Position numbers and translations under genes: made by a program
Notes under the pieces: model-generated
Seen by the model: only the letters and a program-made list of their open reading frames with translations
Told to the model about the DNA's origin: nothing
The model's database searches: none
Part shown: piece by piece, positions 36,255 to 45,074 of the stretch
How positions within the stretch are numbered: position 1 is the first letter of the stretch
Layout of the letters: each line of letters begins with the position of its first letter
NCBI RefSeq assembly: GCF_022345965.1
Contig: NZ_JAKRMU010000001.1
Location: forward strand, 1-64,000
From: Corynebacterium sp. ACRQK
Lineage (GTDB): Bacteria; Actinomycetota; Actinomycetes; Mycobacteriales; Mycobacteriaceae
Direction: 5' to 3'
Length of the DNA: 64,000 nt

Positions 36255-37886
36255 ATGCCCGAAATTTTGCTCGATTCTATTTCTTTTTCATTCGGCTCCC
36301 GCCTTATTCTCGACCGTGTGAGTTTGCATGTGCCAAACGGTGAACGCGCCTTTTTGATTGGCCCGAACGGGGTCGGCAAATCCACCCTGTTAAGGGTCCT
36401 CACTGGTGAGTTGACGCCTGATTCGGGCCGAATTGTTTCTGGGCCTGTTCCTCAGCACGTTCCCGATCCAGAGTCTTTCGACGGCAGCGTTGCGCAATTC
36501 CTTGACTCGGCGCTTAAACCGTTTAATGAGCTACTCACGCGCTTCGACCAAGCCACAGAAGCCATGGCAGCGGGAGACACTCATCTAGCAATGGAGTTTG
36601 ACCAACTTCTTGCCCGGTTGAACGCCCTTGATGTGTGGTCGTTGGATGCACGAGTGAATGAAACACTCGCAGGACTGGGACTCGTAGATTTCATGGGGTC
36701 GGGAAGCAATCGAATGATGCAGACCCTTTCGCCAGGTCAGCGTGCACGCCTGAAACTGGCTACCCTGCTGATGATGCGACCTGAGGTGTTGATCCTAGAC
36801 GAGCCGACCAATCATCTCGATCATGAAGCAGCCGATTTCCTCACTGGTGTTGTCAAGAACTGGAACGGCCCTGTGCTCGCTACGAGCCACGACAGATCTT
36901 TCATCAACGACACCGCCACTGCCATCTACGACATGGACATCACCGTTTGGCAAGAACTCGCCAAAGCGGACGGACAGAAAGTCGTGGGCTTGTACCGCAA
37001 CGCAGGGGACTACACGCACTACCTGCTGGCGAAGAAGACTGCCCGTGCAAAACACCGACAGATCCACGCCGCACAGCAAGCTGAGAAACGCGAGCTACAC
37101 GAGCATCGGCGCGAAAGCATGAAGATCGCCCGTGGTGGGGTTCGGGTTGAAACCGCAACTCGCAAAGAGAAGAAGTTCTTCACCGATCGCGCAGCAGCCA
37201 CATCGGCAAAAAGAACCCGAAGTGACGACGTCCGCCTGGAACGCATTTCAGAGCGAGAGATACGGAAACCCCGCCACTACAACCTGGCGTTCCCCTCCCT
37301 CAAGATTGACCCCGGAACTGGTTTGGCCGTCTCGCTCAGAGATGCGACAGTGGCAGGTCGGCTTTTGCCGGTTACGTTCGATTTAGGGCGAGGCGAGCAC
37401 CTCCTCGTGACAGGAGAAAACGGGGCGGGTAAATCAACCCTGCTTAACTGGATCGCCACAGGAAACGCACCCGAGGGGACTATGAACAGTGGCACCCTCA
37501 CCCGTGATGATCCCGTCGGCGTGGTGCCGCAGACGCTTCCTGATGGTTCAATTGCAGGATTTGACTCGGAGAGGTGGCAAGATGGCGTCGGCGAGGCTGG
37601 AAAAGGAATTCTGCATCCTTCAATGTGGAGCACTCCCATCGTGAACTTGTCTGCAGGGAATCAACGCCGGGCTCAATTTGCAGTCGCACTAGCGAAACAG
37701 CCAGCTTTGTTGATCATTGATGAGCCAACTAACTACCTTGATTTGGAATCGATGGATGCACTCGAGAACGCGCTACGGGACTGGCGAGGAACTCTCATCA
37801 TCGCCAGTCATGACCGTTGGCTGATTGAACATTGGCACGGACGTCATCTCCACCTCACTTCTGTTCACCAGTCAGCATCGACATGA
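36255..37886 (+). CDS. ABC-F ribosomal protection protein
   Basis: A 543-residue protein with two ABC domains and no membrane segments. Domain 1: IGPNGVGKSTLLRVLTGEL, TLSPGQRARLKLATLL, VLILDEPTNHLD. Domain 2: VTGENGAGKSTLLNWIATG, NLSAGNQRRAQFAVAL, LLIIDEPTNYLDLES. A basic linker (about residues 255-330, KKTARAKHRQIHAAQQAEKR) lies between, as in proteins that enter the ribosomal E site and dislodge macrolide, lincosamide or streptogramin drugs. The resemblance is to TlrC/Msr-like resistance factors, but the drug spectrum is unknown. GGAG is 6 nt before ATG 36255. Base composition is AT-richer than the chromosome around it, which suggests acquisition. Confidence 0.88.
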   Translation: MPEILLDSISFSFGSRLILDRVSLHVPNGERAFLIGPNGVGKSTLLRVLTGELTPDSGRIVSGPVPQHVPDPESFDGSVAQFLDSALKPFNELLTRFDQATEAMAAGDTHLAMEFDQLLARLNALDVWSLDARVNETLAGLGLVDFMGSGSNRMMQTLSPGQRARLKLATLLMMRPEVLILDEPTNHLDHEAADFLTGVVKNWNGPVLATSHDRSFINDTATAIYDMDITVWQELAKADGQKVVGLYRNAGDYTHYLLAKKTARAKHRQIHAAQQAEKRELHEHRRESMKIARGGVRVETATRKEKKFFTDRAAATSAKRTRSDDVRLERISEREIRKPRHYNLAFPSLKIDPGTGLAVSLRDATVAGRLLPVTFDLGRGEHLLVTGENGAGKSTLLNWIATGNAPEGTMNSGTLTRDDPVGVVPQTLPDGSIAGFDSERWQDGVGEAGKGILHPSMWSTPIVNLSAGNQRRAQFAVALAKQPALLIIDEPTNYLDLESMDALENALRDWRGTLIIASHDRWLIEHWHGRHLHLTSVHQSAST

Positions 37887-38290
37887 GACTTGGGAGTCCT
37901 CCCTAAATGTGAAGGTCAGAGTTCCTTTCTTGTCGACCTTGGCGTACTCGCCTCGGATTACCGCGTCGGCGAGGGCGTCGATATAGACGGAGGGCTTGGG
38001 TGAGGGCGGTGTGGGCTTTGCCGGTGGCGTCGGGGGAGCACCCTTGGAAGTGCCGAGGAGCTGCTTGCCGGAATCAAAGTCAACAACCTCGTGGATCGAG
38101 CGTCACAACGGGTTGCCTTAGATGCGGTCGCTCAGTCATTTTTGATAACGACGAAGTGATCGAAGGCCTGCCATATGTAAAGAAGCCTTAGTTATTCTTT
38201 GTAGGTCAGTGCCAGCCCAATACCTGCACCAAGGAGAGTTATTCTTTTTCTGTGGTGATGGTGAGGTCATGCCCCCCAGAATAATGAAAT
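37887..38290. other. unassigned region with gene debris between ABC-F and tRNA-Pro
   Basis: No intact gene is seen. On the minus strand a frame runs from a stop near 38103 down to TGA 37876-37878, inside the end of the ABC-F gene. It has GC-rich third positions and reads as a Pro-rich linker followed by SVYIDALADAVIRGEYAKVD and KKGTLTFTFRED. It lacks a start and looks like the C-terminal end of a lost gene; I do not recognise the family. The stretch 38110-38290 is AT-richer and holds short frames only. Confidence 0.5.
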
Positions 38291-38293
38291 TGG

Positions 38294-38367
38294 TCGGACT
38301 GACAGGATTTGAACCTGCGACCCCTACACCCCCAGTGTAGTGCGCTACCAAGCTGCGCCACAGTCCG
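38294..38367 (-). tRNA. proT: tRNA-Pro(GGG)
   Basis: The minus strand folds as a full cloverleaf: acceptor arms CGGACTG and CAGTCCG, D arm GCGCAGCTTGGTAGCGC, anticodon arm CTACA-CTGGGGG-TGTAG with anticodon GGG (38331-38333), T arm with GGTTCAAATCC. CCA is encoded at 38291-38293. The anticodon GGG reads CCC and CCT proline codons. The 3' end faces the accessory region on its left, the usual orientation of an integration target. Confidence 0.95.
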
Positions 38368-38382
38368 CCGAAGCCCTACTAA

Positions 38383-38422
38383 AAGGGCAACGGCGATAGG
38401 TTACCCCACTCCCATCGCCGTT
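38383..38422 (-). terminator. terminator behind the RraA-like gene
   Basis: AACGGCGAT (38389-38397) pairs perfectly with ATCGCCGTT (38414-38422) around a 16-nt loop. In minus-strand reading the hairpin follows the RraA-like stop by 14 nt and is followed by GCCCTTTTAG. It separates that gene from tRNA-Pro. Confidence 0.75.
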
Positions 38423-38436
38423 AGGAAATCCCCTGC

Positions 38437-38940
38437 TTAGACCGGCTGCACAATCTCGTCGGAAACGATGATGCCGTCCGAATCGCAGTAAATGTACTCG
38501 CCGGGGATAAAGTCCACGCCGCCGAAGCTCACCGTCACGTCGCGCTCGCCCTCGCCGGTCTTCGTGGACTTGCGCGGGTTGGTGCCCAGCGCCTTGCAGC
38601 CGAACTCCATCTGGCCAATCACCTTGGAATCACGGATCGGCCCGTTAATCACCACGCCAGCCCAGCCGTGGTCCTTGCCCAGCCCCGCAATAATGTCGCC
38701 CACCAGTGCAGTGTGCATCGACGCATCACCGTCGATCACCAGCACACCACCGGGGTTGTCCTCCTGCAGCACGCTCTTCAGTAGCGCATTGTCCTGGAAG
38801 CACTTCACCGTGGTGATCTTCCCGCAGAATTCAACCACGCCGCCCAGGTCGCGGAACTGCGTGTCACAGCTGCGCACGTCGCTGCCAATGATGTCCACCA
38901 AGTCGGCGGTTGGAATAAAAGTCAGTTTCTCTTCAGCCAT
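38437..38940 (-). CDS. RraA-like protein / 4-hydroxy-4-methyl-2-oxoglutarate aldolase family
   Basis: A 167-residue protein starting [16 protein letters not shown] at ATG 38940. [19 protein letters not shown] and [14 protein letters not shown] carry the family Gly/Asp/Arg pattern, and [15 protein letters not shown] follows. RraA in E. coli inhibits RNase E, while other family members are class II pyruvate aldolases with the same fold; actinobacterial proteins are annotated as either. The Asp and Arg residues used by the aldolases (Arg in PIRDS and Asp shortly after) are present, so aldolase activity is possible. It lies 5 nt downstream of the hydrolase gene and is probably co-transcribed. Confidence 0.85.
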   Translation of the reverse strand: MAEEKLTFIPTADLVDIIGSDVRSCDTQFRDLGGVVEFCGKITTVKCFQDNALLKSVLQEDNPGGVLVIDGDASMHTALVGDIIAGLGKDHGWAGVVINGPIRDSKVIGQMEFGCKALGTNPRKSTKTGEGERDVTVSFGGVDFIPGEYIYCDSDGIIVSDEIVQPV

Positions 38941-38945
38941 GCCAC

Positions 38946-39695
38946 CTACTCTAGGCGCAAGGCCTCCCACGCCGCGATCATTTCGCCTACACGCTGGCCG
39001 GATCCCCTCTGCAGAAGCAGGTGATCCATCCCCTCCAGGCTTACCCAGTCCGCGCGAGGCAGAGCCGTCCGCATCGCATGCGCCTCCGCCACGGGAACCA
39101 CCAGGTCATCGGGGGAGTGCAGCACCAGAGACGTGGCGTCACTAGAAGAAACAGCAGCCACAGTATCGGCCGAATCGGCCGCGGCGAGCTCATCCAACAG
39201 CGCCTGGCCCAAAGAAAGCTCCCGCTGGCGCTCGAACATCTGCATAATCTCCGGCGCGCGCTTCGCGGTTTCCTGCAGTTCGAAGGGCGTGCCGACGGTC
39301 ACAATGCTCTCCACCGAAGCGACCTCCGCCGCCGCCCGCTGCACCGCGGTTCCTCCCAGCGAGTGCCCCACCAGCAGCTCCGCCCCGCCGAACCACTCGG
39401 CGGCAGCGCGCACGTCGGAAACATTCGTCCCCAGCGTGGTTTCCTCGAATTCGCCTCCCGAGTCGCCCAGTCCAGCGAAATCGAACCGCAAGCTCGCATA
39501 GCCCGCCCGCGCCAAAGCCTTCGAAATGCGCGTCACCCCAATCGCCCCGCGCGTACAAGTGAAGCAGTGCGCGACGACCGCCCGCCGGGGCGCATCCTCT
39601 AATTCCACATCCCGCGGCATATCCACCGTTCCCGCCAACTGCCAGCCACTTTCTGTGGGAATGGTCACGTGAACGGAGCGTATCGTGCGGGTCAT
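38946..39695 (-). CDS. alpha/beta hydrolase
   Basis: A 249-residue cytoplasmic hydrolase. The nucleophile elbow is [12 protein letters not shown] near residue 110, the acid is likely Asp in [14 protein letters not shown] near residue 200, and the His is in EGMDHLLLQ near residue 225. [19 protein letters not shown] is typical of the family fused to OsmC domains in some bacteria, but no OsmC domain follows here. Substrate unknown. It precedes the RraA-like gene by 5 nt and is divergent from secA2. Confidence 0.85.
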   Translation of the reverse strand: MTRTIRSVHVTIPTESGWQLAGTVDMPRDVELEDAPRRAVVAHCFTCTRGAIGVTRISKALARAGYASLRFDFAGLGDSGGEFEETTLGTNVSDVRAAAEWFGGAELLVGHSLGGTAVQRAAAEVASVESIVTVGTPFELQETAKRAPEIMQMFERQRELSLGQALLDELAAADSADTVAAVSSSDATSLVLHSPDDLVVPVAEAHAMRTALPRADWVSLEGMDHLLLQRGSGQRVGEMIAAWEALRLE

Positions 39696-39767
39696 GGATC
39701 GCCTCTCGCCTCAAGTCGATTAACGTGGTCTACATATTCTTACACCTCAAACTCGAAGGGCACATTC

Positions 39768-42083
39768 ATGGCATTTGACTGGTTCTGGAAGGCAATGGGA
39801 TCTTCCCCGAAGAAGAATCAGAAGAAAAGCCGGGCCGTGGTCGCTCAGGCCGACTCGTCGCGCTACTCGGGGCTAAGCGATGCGGAGCTTCGTGACGCCG
39901 CCTCGGACGTGGTGACCGAACAATCCACTAGCGAGGATGGCCACCACTTCGGTGGGCAGGTAGACGACGCCCCCGCGCTGCTGGCAATCCTGCGCGAAGC
40001 GGCAAGCCGGACCCTGAACATGGAGCCTTTCGACGTGCAGATGCAGGGCACCTACCGCTTGCTGCACGGCGACGTGGTGGAGATGGCCACCGGTGAGGGT
40101 AAGACCCTAGCCGGCGCGATGGCCGCCGTGGGCTTCGCACTGCAGGGCAAGCGCGTGCACGTCATCACGGTCAACAGCTACCTGGCCGGGCGCGATAACG
40201 ACTGGATGGGCCCGTTGTTCGACTTCTTCGGGCTAACCCACGGCGCGATCCACGAGGACCTCACCGCGGACCAGCGCCGCGACATCTACTCCCGCGACGT
40301 CATCTTCGGAGCCATCAACGAGCTCGGTTTCGACGTCCTGCGCGACCAGCTGATCACCCGCCGTGCCGACCAGGTGCGCACCCCGGCGGACGTGGCCGTG
40401 ATCGATGAGGCCGACTCGGTGATGGTCGACGAAGCCCTGGTGCCGCTGGTGCTCGCCGGTTCCGAGCCCGGCCCCGCGCCCGCCGGCCGCATTACCGACC
40501 TGGTCAAGCGTATGGAGGAAGACAAGCACTTCCATGTCTCCGAGGACCACCGCAACGTCTTCCTCACTGACGAGGGCGCGGCCTTCGTGGAGAAGGAACT
40601 GGGCGTGGAGTCCCTTTACGAGGACGAGGGCGAGCTACTAGTGCAGGTGAACGTAGCCCTGCACGCCGAGCACCTGCTGATCCGCGACGTTCACTACATC
40701 GTGCGCGACGGCAAGGTTGCTCTGATCGACGGCTCCCGTGGCCGTGTGGCCGAGCTGCAGCGTTGGCCCGACGGCCTGCAGGCCGCGGTGGAGGCCAAGG
40801 AGGGGCTGGACGTCACCGACGGCGGCCGCATCCTCGACCAGATCACCATCCAGGCGCTCGTCGGCATGTACCCAGAAGTCTGCGGCATGACGGGTACGGC
40901 CCTGGCAGCCGGCGACCAGCTACGTCAGTTCTACAACCTGCAGGTTTCCGTCATTGAACCGAACGTGCCGAACATCCGCTTCGACGAAGCCGACCGGGTG
41001 TACGTCTCCGCCGCCGAGCGCAACGACGCGGTGGTCAAACACATCGTCGAGGTGCAGAAGACCGGGCAGCCACAGCTGGTGGGCACCCAGGACGTCGCGG
41101 AATCCGAGGAGCTGGCCGAGGCCTTGCTCTCCGCGGGCGTGGAATGCTCCGTGCTGAACGCGAAGAACCACGAGGCCGAGGCGGCCGTCGTCGCCGAGGC
41201 CGGCCGCCCGGGCCGCGTGACCGTCTCCACGCAGATGGCCGGCCGCGGTACGGACATCAAGCTCGGCGGCACCGACGAGGCCGAGCACGACGAGGTTGTA
41301 GAGACCGGTGGCTTGCACGTCGTAGGCGTGGGCCGCTTCCGTTCCCAGCGCTTGGATAACCAGCTGCGCGGCCGCGCGGGCCGTCAGGGCGACCCAGGCA
41401 GCTCCCTGTTCTTCGTTTCCCTGGAAGACGATGTGGTTGCCGTGGGCGGCGCAGGGGAGGAGCTGCAGGCCCAGCCAGAGGAGGACGGCTTGCTGCCGCA
41501 GAAGAAGGTTCAGCAGTTCGTGGACCACTGCCAGCGCGTGACCGAGGGCCAGATGTTGGACATTCACGCGACTACCTGGAAGTACAACAAGATGATCAAG
41601 GACCAGCGCGACATCGTCAACGATCGCCGCGACACCCTGCTGGATACCGCCGCGGCTTGGGACGACCTGAGCTATCACAACGTTGACCGCGCCGCGGAGC
41701 TGAAGAAGCAGGGGATTAGCGAGGAAGTGCTGGAGCAGGCCGCCCGCGAGATCATGCTTTTCCACCTGGATAACGAATGGTCGGAGCACCTGGCCTACCT
41801 GGATGATGTGCGTGAGTCTATCCACTTGCGCGCCATTGCCCGCGAATCGCCCATCGACGAGTTCCACCGAATGTCCATCGCCGCCTTCGGCGAGCTGGCA
41901 GAGCGTGCCGTCAACAAGGCTCGCGAGACGTTTGACGAGGTAGAGATCACTTCCGAGGGCGCCCAGCTGGGCGAGATGGGCCTACACAAGCCTAGCGCTA
42001 CGTGGACTTACATGGTGAACGACAACCCACTGTCCTCCTCCGGGGGATCTGTGATGGGGTCTATCGTTCAGATGTTCCGCTAG
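39768..42083 (+). CDS. secA2: accessory preprotein translocase ATPase SecA2
   Basis: A 771-residue SecA paralogue, shorter than SecA1. Walker A is MATGEGKTLAGAMAAVG near residue 106, Walker B DEADSVMVDEAL near residue 220, and QMAGRGTDIKLGGTDE and GRAGRQGDPGSSLFFVS mark motor domain 2. The C-terminal zinc-binding tail of housekeeping SecA is absent. ATG 39768 is chosen over upstream frames because conserved sequence begins there. SecA2 exports a subset of proteins in mycobacteria and corynebacteria. Linkage to odhI matches the Rv1821-Rv1827 region. Confidence 0.94.
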   Translation: MAFDWFWKAMGSSPKKNQKKSRAVVAQADSSRYSGLSDAELRDAASDVVTEQSTSEDGHHFGGQVDDAPALLAILREAASRTLNMEPFDVQMQGTYRLLHGDVVEMATGEGKTLAGAMAAVGFALQGKRVHVITVNSYLAGRDNDWMGPLFDFFGLTHGAIHEDLTADQRRDIYSRDVIFGAINELGFDVLRDQLITRRADQVRTPADVAVIDEADSVMVDEALVPLVLAGSEPGPAPAGRITDLVKRMEEDKHFHVSEDHRNVFLTDEGAAFVEKELGVESLYEDEGELLVQVNVALHAEHLLIRDVHYIVRDGKVALIDGSRGRVAELQRWPDGLQAAVEAKEGLDVTDGGRILDQITIQALVGMYPEVCGMTGTALAAGDQLRQFYNLQVSVIEPNVPNIRFDEADRVYVSAAERNDAVVKHIVEVQKTGQPQLVGTQDVAESEELAEALLSAGVECSVLNAKNHEAEAAVVAEAGRPGRVTVSTQMAGRGTDIKLGGTDEAEHDEVVETGGLHVVGVGRFRSQRLDNQLRGRAGRQGDPGSSLFFVSLEDDVVAVGGAGEELQAQPEEDGLLPQKKVQQFVDHCQRVTEGQMLDIHATTWKYNKMIKDQRDIVNDRRDTLLDTAAAWDDLSYHNVDRAAELKKQGISEEVLEQAAREIMLFHLDNEWSEHLAYLDDVRESIHLRAIARESPIDEFHRMSIAAFGELAERAVNKARETFDEVEITSEGAQLGEMGLHKPSATWTYMVNDNPLSSSGGSVMGSIVQMFR

Positions 42084-42095
42084 CTGCTTTAGGGT

Positions 42096-42115
42096 ATTGT
42101 TAGACGTATTGTTAA
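42096..42115. repeat. tandem TATTGTTA repeat upstream of odhI
   Basis: TATTGTTA occurs at 42096-42103 and 42108-42115, a 12-bp period, 40-59 nt ahead of the odhI ATG. Direct repeats near one helical turn can be a binding site for a regulator or part of the promoter. No protein can be named. Confidence 0.4.
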
Positions 42116-42154
42116 AGCCGAACCGATTAGTTCGAATGAGAGGACTTGAAAGCC

Positions 42155-42589
42155 ATGAGCGATAACACCGGAGTGCCTGAGGCATCTGTCGAGACCACGT
42201 CAGTCTTTCGCGCAGACCTTCTGAAGGAGATGGAATCTGGCTCTCAGCACGATGCCTCTCCCGCCGGTGTCGAGGGTCTTCCCGAGGGCTCCGCGCTGCT
42301 GGTTGTGAAGCGCGGCCCGAACGCCGGATCCCGCTTCCTGCTGGACCAGGACACGACCGCCGCTGGCCGCCACCCGGACAGCGACATCTTCCTGGATGAC
42401 GTCACCGTTTCCCGCCGCCACGCTGAGTTCCGCCGCAATGGCGACCAGTACGAGGTTGTGGACGTCGGATCCCTGAACGGCACCTACGTCAACCGCGAGC
42501 CGAAGAACTCCTCCGTTCTGTCCAACGGCGACGAGATCCAGATCGGCAAGTTCCGCCTGGTGTTCCTGAACGGTTCGAAGGAAGCCTAA
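42155..42589 (+). CDS. odhI: FHA-domain regulator OdhI/GarA
   Basis: A 144-residue protein. The N-terminal phosphorylation motif VETTSVFRADLL places Thr14 and Thr15 exactly as in C. glutamicum OdhI, where PknG and other Ser/Thr kinases act. The FHA domain (about residues 45-140) has the phosphopeptide-binding residues in AGRHPDSDIFLDD, VSRRHAEFRR and SLNGTYVN. Unphosphorylated OdhI inhibits 2-oxoglutarate dehydrogenase, directing carbon to glutamate; phosphorylation makes the FHA domain bind its own tail and releases the enzyme. ATG 42155 gives the native N-terminus. Confidence 0.96.
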   Translation: MSDNTGVPEASVETTSVFRADLLKEMESGSQHDASPAGVEGLPEGSALLVVKRGPNAGSRFLLDQDTTAAGRHPDSDIFLDDVTVSRRHAEFRRNGDQYEVVDVGSLNGTYVNREPKNSSVLSNGDEIQIGKFRLVFLNGSKEA

Positions 42590-42595
42590 GGAAAA

Positions 42596-43333
42596 GTGAG
42601 CGCACAGAGAAGCCACGCTAGCGCTCCTGCACCTGCCTCCTCACCAGCCGGAAAGGTTCTGCCCACCTCGTCTATTGGCGATGTGCTGAAGCAGCTGAAG
42701 CCGGATTTCCCGGACGTCACCGTCTCGAAGATCCGCTTCCTGGAATCCGAAGGCTTGGTTAGTCCGCGCCGTTCCCAGAGCGGCTACCGGCGTTTTTCCC
42801 CGGAGGATATTTCCAGGCTGCGCTACATCTTGACCCTCCAGCGGGATAATTATCTGCCGCTGAAGGTTATCCGCGAACGCCTGGAGGCCATGGATTCCGG
42901 CAAGGTCACCCCCGTGACCGCCGCCCGCAAGTCCGCCCCCGGTGCGATTTCCCCGGAGCAGATGCGGGCCACGCAGTCCCGCCGCTTGACTCGCGCGGAC
43001 GTTACGGCGCGCGCCAACGTGCAGGATTCCTTCACCGGATCCCTTATCCGCATGGGGCTGATTTCCGCCGACCCGGCCGGTTTCTTCTCGGTCGATGATG
43101 TGGAGATCGTGCAGATCGCGCAGAACCTGACCGACCACGGCCTGGACAACCGCCACCTGAAGGCTCTGCTGACCATCGCGAACCGCCAGTTCGACATGGT
43201 TTCCCGCATCGCCGACCCGCTGGCTCACGGCCGGGACGAGAACGCCCAGCAGCGCTCCGCCGAGACCGCCCGCGAAATGTCCGCGCTGATCATTTCCCTC
43301 AACACCGCGCTGGTGAAGGGCAACCTTGGCTAA
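42596..43333 (+). CDS. ftsR: MerR-family regulator FtsR-like
   Basis: A 245-residue regulator starting at GTG 42596, 6 nt after odhI. The MerR winged helix covers residues about 20-90 (VSKIRFLESEGLVSPRRSQS, GYRRFSPEDISRLRYIL). The long C-terminal region ends with helices (RQFDMVSRIADPLAHGRDEN). The position directly after odhI and before the DUF151 gene matches C. glutamicum Cg1631, named FtsR, an activator of ftsZ, and Rv1828. No metal-binding cysteines are present, so a metal sensor is unlikely. Confidence 0.88.
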   Translation: MSAQRSHASAPAPASSPAGKVLPTSSIGDVLKQLKPDFPDVTVSKIRFLESEGLVSPRRSQSGYRRFSPEDISRLRYILTLQRDNYLPLKVIRERLEAMDSGKVTPVTAARKSAPGAISPEQMRATQSRRLTRADVTARANVQDSFTGSLIRMGLISADPAGFFSVDDVEIVQIAQNLTDHGLDNRHLKALLTIANRQFDMVSRIADPLAHGRDENAQQRSAETAREMSALIISLNTALVKGNLG

Positions 43334-43913
43334 AGGCACCGAAGTCGTCTTCCTCGGCCGCGCTGTCGGTAGCTCGCTCGGGTGCGGCGCGCCCGTGCCC
43401 GATTGCCTTATTTTTATGACGCCCCAGCGCACCCACATCCTGCCGATCTGGGTAGAGCCAACGCTGGATCTAGGCGGGCGGCCCACGGATGCCGAGGTAC
43501 TGGCGAACATCCTGAAGCACGATGACGCGCGCGACCCGTGGTTTGCCCGCATCGTCACCAACTCTCGCGGCCAGATGACCGCCGGTTTGGTGCTGGAGGA
43601 AGGGGAGTCCGAGCGTTTCATCGACATTCGCCCCTCCATCCTGGAACCCTTGTGGCACGCAGGCGTGATCTTCGACGTGCGCGTGGAACCCGGAGTGGAA
43701 AGCGCACTCATTCGCGTAAACCCCGCCTGGGTCGACGAGCTCGAGGCGAAGCTCAAGCAGGTAGACGAGGACGGCGACCAGGTGGACTTCCTGCTGGACT
43801 GGAACCCGGAGGACATGGGCTTCACTGCCAGCGACAACGCGGATTCTGACTTCCAACAAATGTGGGAGGGCCTCGGGCTGTCGAGTGACCTCGACGACTG
43901 GCTCAAGGAATGA
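43326..43913 (+). CDS. bifunctional nuclease family protein (DUF151)
   Basis: A 195-residue protein starting at TTG 43326, overlapping ftsR by 8 nt. The core ILPIWVEPTLDLGGRPTDAEV and RPSILEPLWHAGVIFDVRV belongs to DUF151; plant and mycobacterial members have been reported to have DNase/RNase activity. The C-terminal part is acidic (LKQVDEDGDQVDFLLDW). It lies between two MerR genes as in Rv1828-Rv1830, which suggests a conserved functional unit. Confidence 0.87.
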   Translation: MAKGTEVVFLGRAVGSSLGCGAPVPDCLIFMTPQRTHILPIWVEPTLDLGGRPTDAEVLANILKHDDARDPWFARIVTNSRGQMTAGLVLEEGESERFIDIRPSILEPLWHAGVIFDVRVEPGVESALIRVNPAWVDELEAKLKQVDEDGDQVDFLLDWNPEDMGFTASDNADSDFQQMWEGLGLSSDLDDWLKE

Positions 43914-43974
43914 CACGCCTGTTGTTACACGTGTGATTTTTGTGACTCGTGTTAAAGTAATGTTCGGCTAGCGG

Positions 43975-44002
43975 TTGACTGTGCCGCAAACCGGTCTAAT
44001 CT
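43975..44002 (+). promoter_or_regulatory. promoter of the second MerR gene
   Basis: TTGACT (43975-43980), a 16-bp spacer and TAATCT (43997-44002) lie 36 nt before ATG 44038. CCAGGAG (44025-44031 region) supplies the ribosome site. Confidence 0.6.
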
Positions 44003-44037
44003 TTAGAAGAGAATTGAAATTACACCAGGAGTGTTTC

Positions 44038-44550
44038 ATGCAGGATGCCCTATTCGACGTCCACGGCCCCGACGACGAGGTCGGCTACCGCGTACCGATC
44101 GCCTGCCAAGTCGCCGGCATCACCTACCGTCAGCTGGACTACTGGGCCCGCACCAAGCTGGTTCAGCCCAGCATCCGTAACGCCGCCGGCTCCGGCTCCC
44201 AGCGCCTGTACTCCTTCCGCGACATCCTGGTGCTGAAGATCGTGAAGGGCCTGCTGGATACCGGCATCTCCCTGCAGAACATCCGCAAGGCCGTGGAAAA
44301 GCTGGAGAACCTGGGCGTCGATGACCTCGCCGGCATCACCCTCGTCTCCGACGGCCACACCGTCTACGAGTGCCGCTCCTCCGAGGAGGTCATTGACCTC
44401 CTCAACGGTGGGCAGGGTGTATTCGGCATCGCTGTCCCGGGTCTGATGAAGGAACTCACCGGCACCATCACCGCCTTCCCCTCCGAGAAGGTCGTGCAGG
44501 ACGCCGCCATCGACGAGCTGGCCGAGCGCCGCCGTCGCCGTATGGCCTAG
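44038..44550 (+). CDS. MerR-family regulator (Rv1830-like)
   Basis: A 170-residue protein starting MQDALFDVHGPDDEVGYRVP at ATG 44038, behind ACCAGGAG. The winged helix is visible as ACQVAGITYRQLDYWART and GSGSQRLYSFRDILVLKIV. The C-terminal dimerisation part ends in a basic RRRRRMA. The family regulates unknown targets in actinobacteria and is linked with garA/odhI. It ends overlapping the convergent gene at 44547 by 4 nt. Confidence 0.87.
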   Translation: MQDALFDVHGPDDEVGYRVPIACQVAGITYRQLDYWARTKLVQPSIRNAAGSGSQRLYSFRDILVLKIVKGLLDTGISLQNIRKAVEKLENLGVDDLAGITLVSDGHTVYECRSSEEVIDLLNGGQGVFGIAVPGLMKELTGTITAFPSEKVVQDAAIDELAERRRRRMA

Positions 44551-45050
44551 AGCTGCCTCAGAAAAGCTCCCCGCGCCCGCTGGTTCAGCTCCGGCAGGGG
44601 ACTGTCCCGCAGCTGCGGGGCCAACACTCCACCATTCTCTTCTGCGGTCTCCACCTTGGAGACCGCCAGCGCCTCATCAGCCAGCTGTCTATCCGCTGGC
44701 TTCCACAGCTCCGCGCCCGGCTGGCCACCCTCACCCCACGCCTTGTAAGCCTTAATCGCCTCCGCGTCCGGCTTACGCACAACCTCCGCCCTCAGGCAGT
44801 GGTCCAGCTCCACCTCGCCCGCATCGTTGAACTCCTGCACCGCATCCTTCAACTCTGCCTCATCTGCAGCCCACACCTGCACCACGAAGTCCCCCTGCGG
44901 GCATTCCGGCGCGGCCAAGTCGTCCTGGTTATTCCGCGCCAGTGCAACCCACCCGGCCACCAGGAGCGCCACCACGACAACGGCCGCGAGCGCTGCCCAG
45001 ACCCATCCGGCAACCCGATAGTTCTGCTTTCCGCTTGCGTGACGTGCCAC
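44547..45050 (-). CDS. single-pass membrane protein of unknown function
   Basis: A 167-residue protein with a basic N-terminus (MARHASGKQNYRV), one membrane segment (WVWAALAAVVVVALLVAGWVA) and an external domain of about 125 residues. That domain has VVQVWAADEAELKDAVQEFN and two cysteines (ECPQGDF and DHCLRAE) which could form a disulphide. The pattern is like the start of an extracytoplasmic solute-binding fold, but it is too short to be one. Function unknown. Possibly co-transcribed with nothing else; the next minus-strand gene is 24 nt upstream. Confidence 0.6.
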   Translation of the reverse strand: MARHASGKQNYRVAGWVWAALAAVVVVALLVAGWVALARNNQDDLAAPECPQGDFVVQVWAADEAELKDAVQEFNDAGEVELDHCLRAEVVRKPDAEAIKAYKAWGEGGQPGAELWKPADRQLADEALAVSKVETAEENGGVLAPQLRDSPLPELNQRARGAFLRQL

Positions 45051-45074
45051 GATTCTTCTTCCTCCCAGTAGTTT

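Noticed and set aside
33800..38300. Second copy of the tRNA-Pro 3' end as an attachment site
   Set aside because: I searched by eye for GGATTTGAACC and flanking bases on the left of the accessory region and found none, so no att pair is claimed.
42641..43906. 421-codon minus-strand frame
   Set aside because: Antisense to ftsR and the DUF151 gene; compositionally a shadow.
43928..43955. GlxR (CRP-like) site before the second MerR gene
   Set aside because: TGTGA occurs, but the inverted TCACA half at the right distance does not; only a direct GTGA repeat is present.
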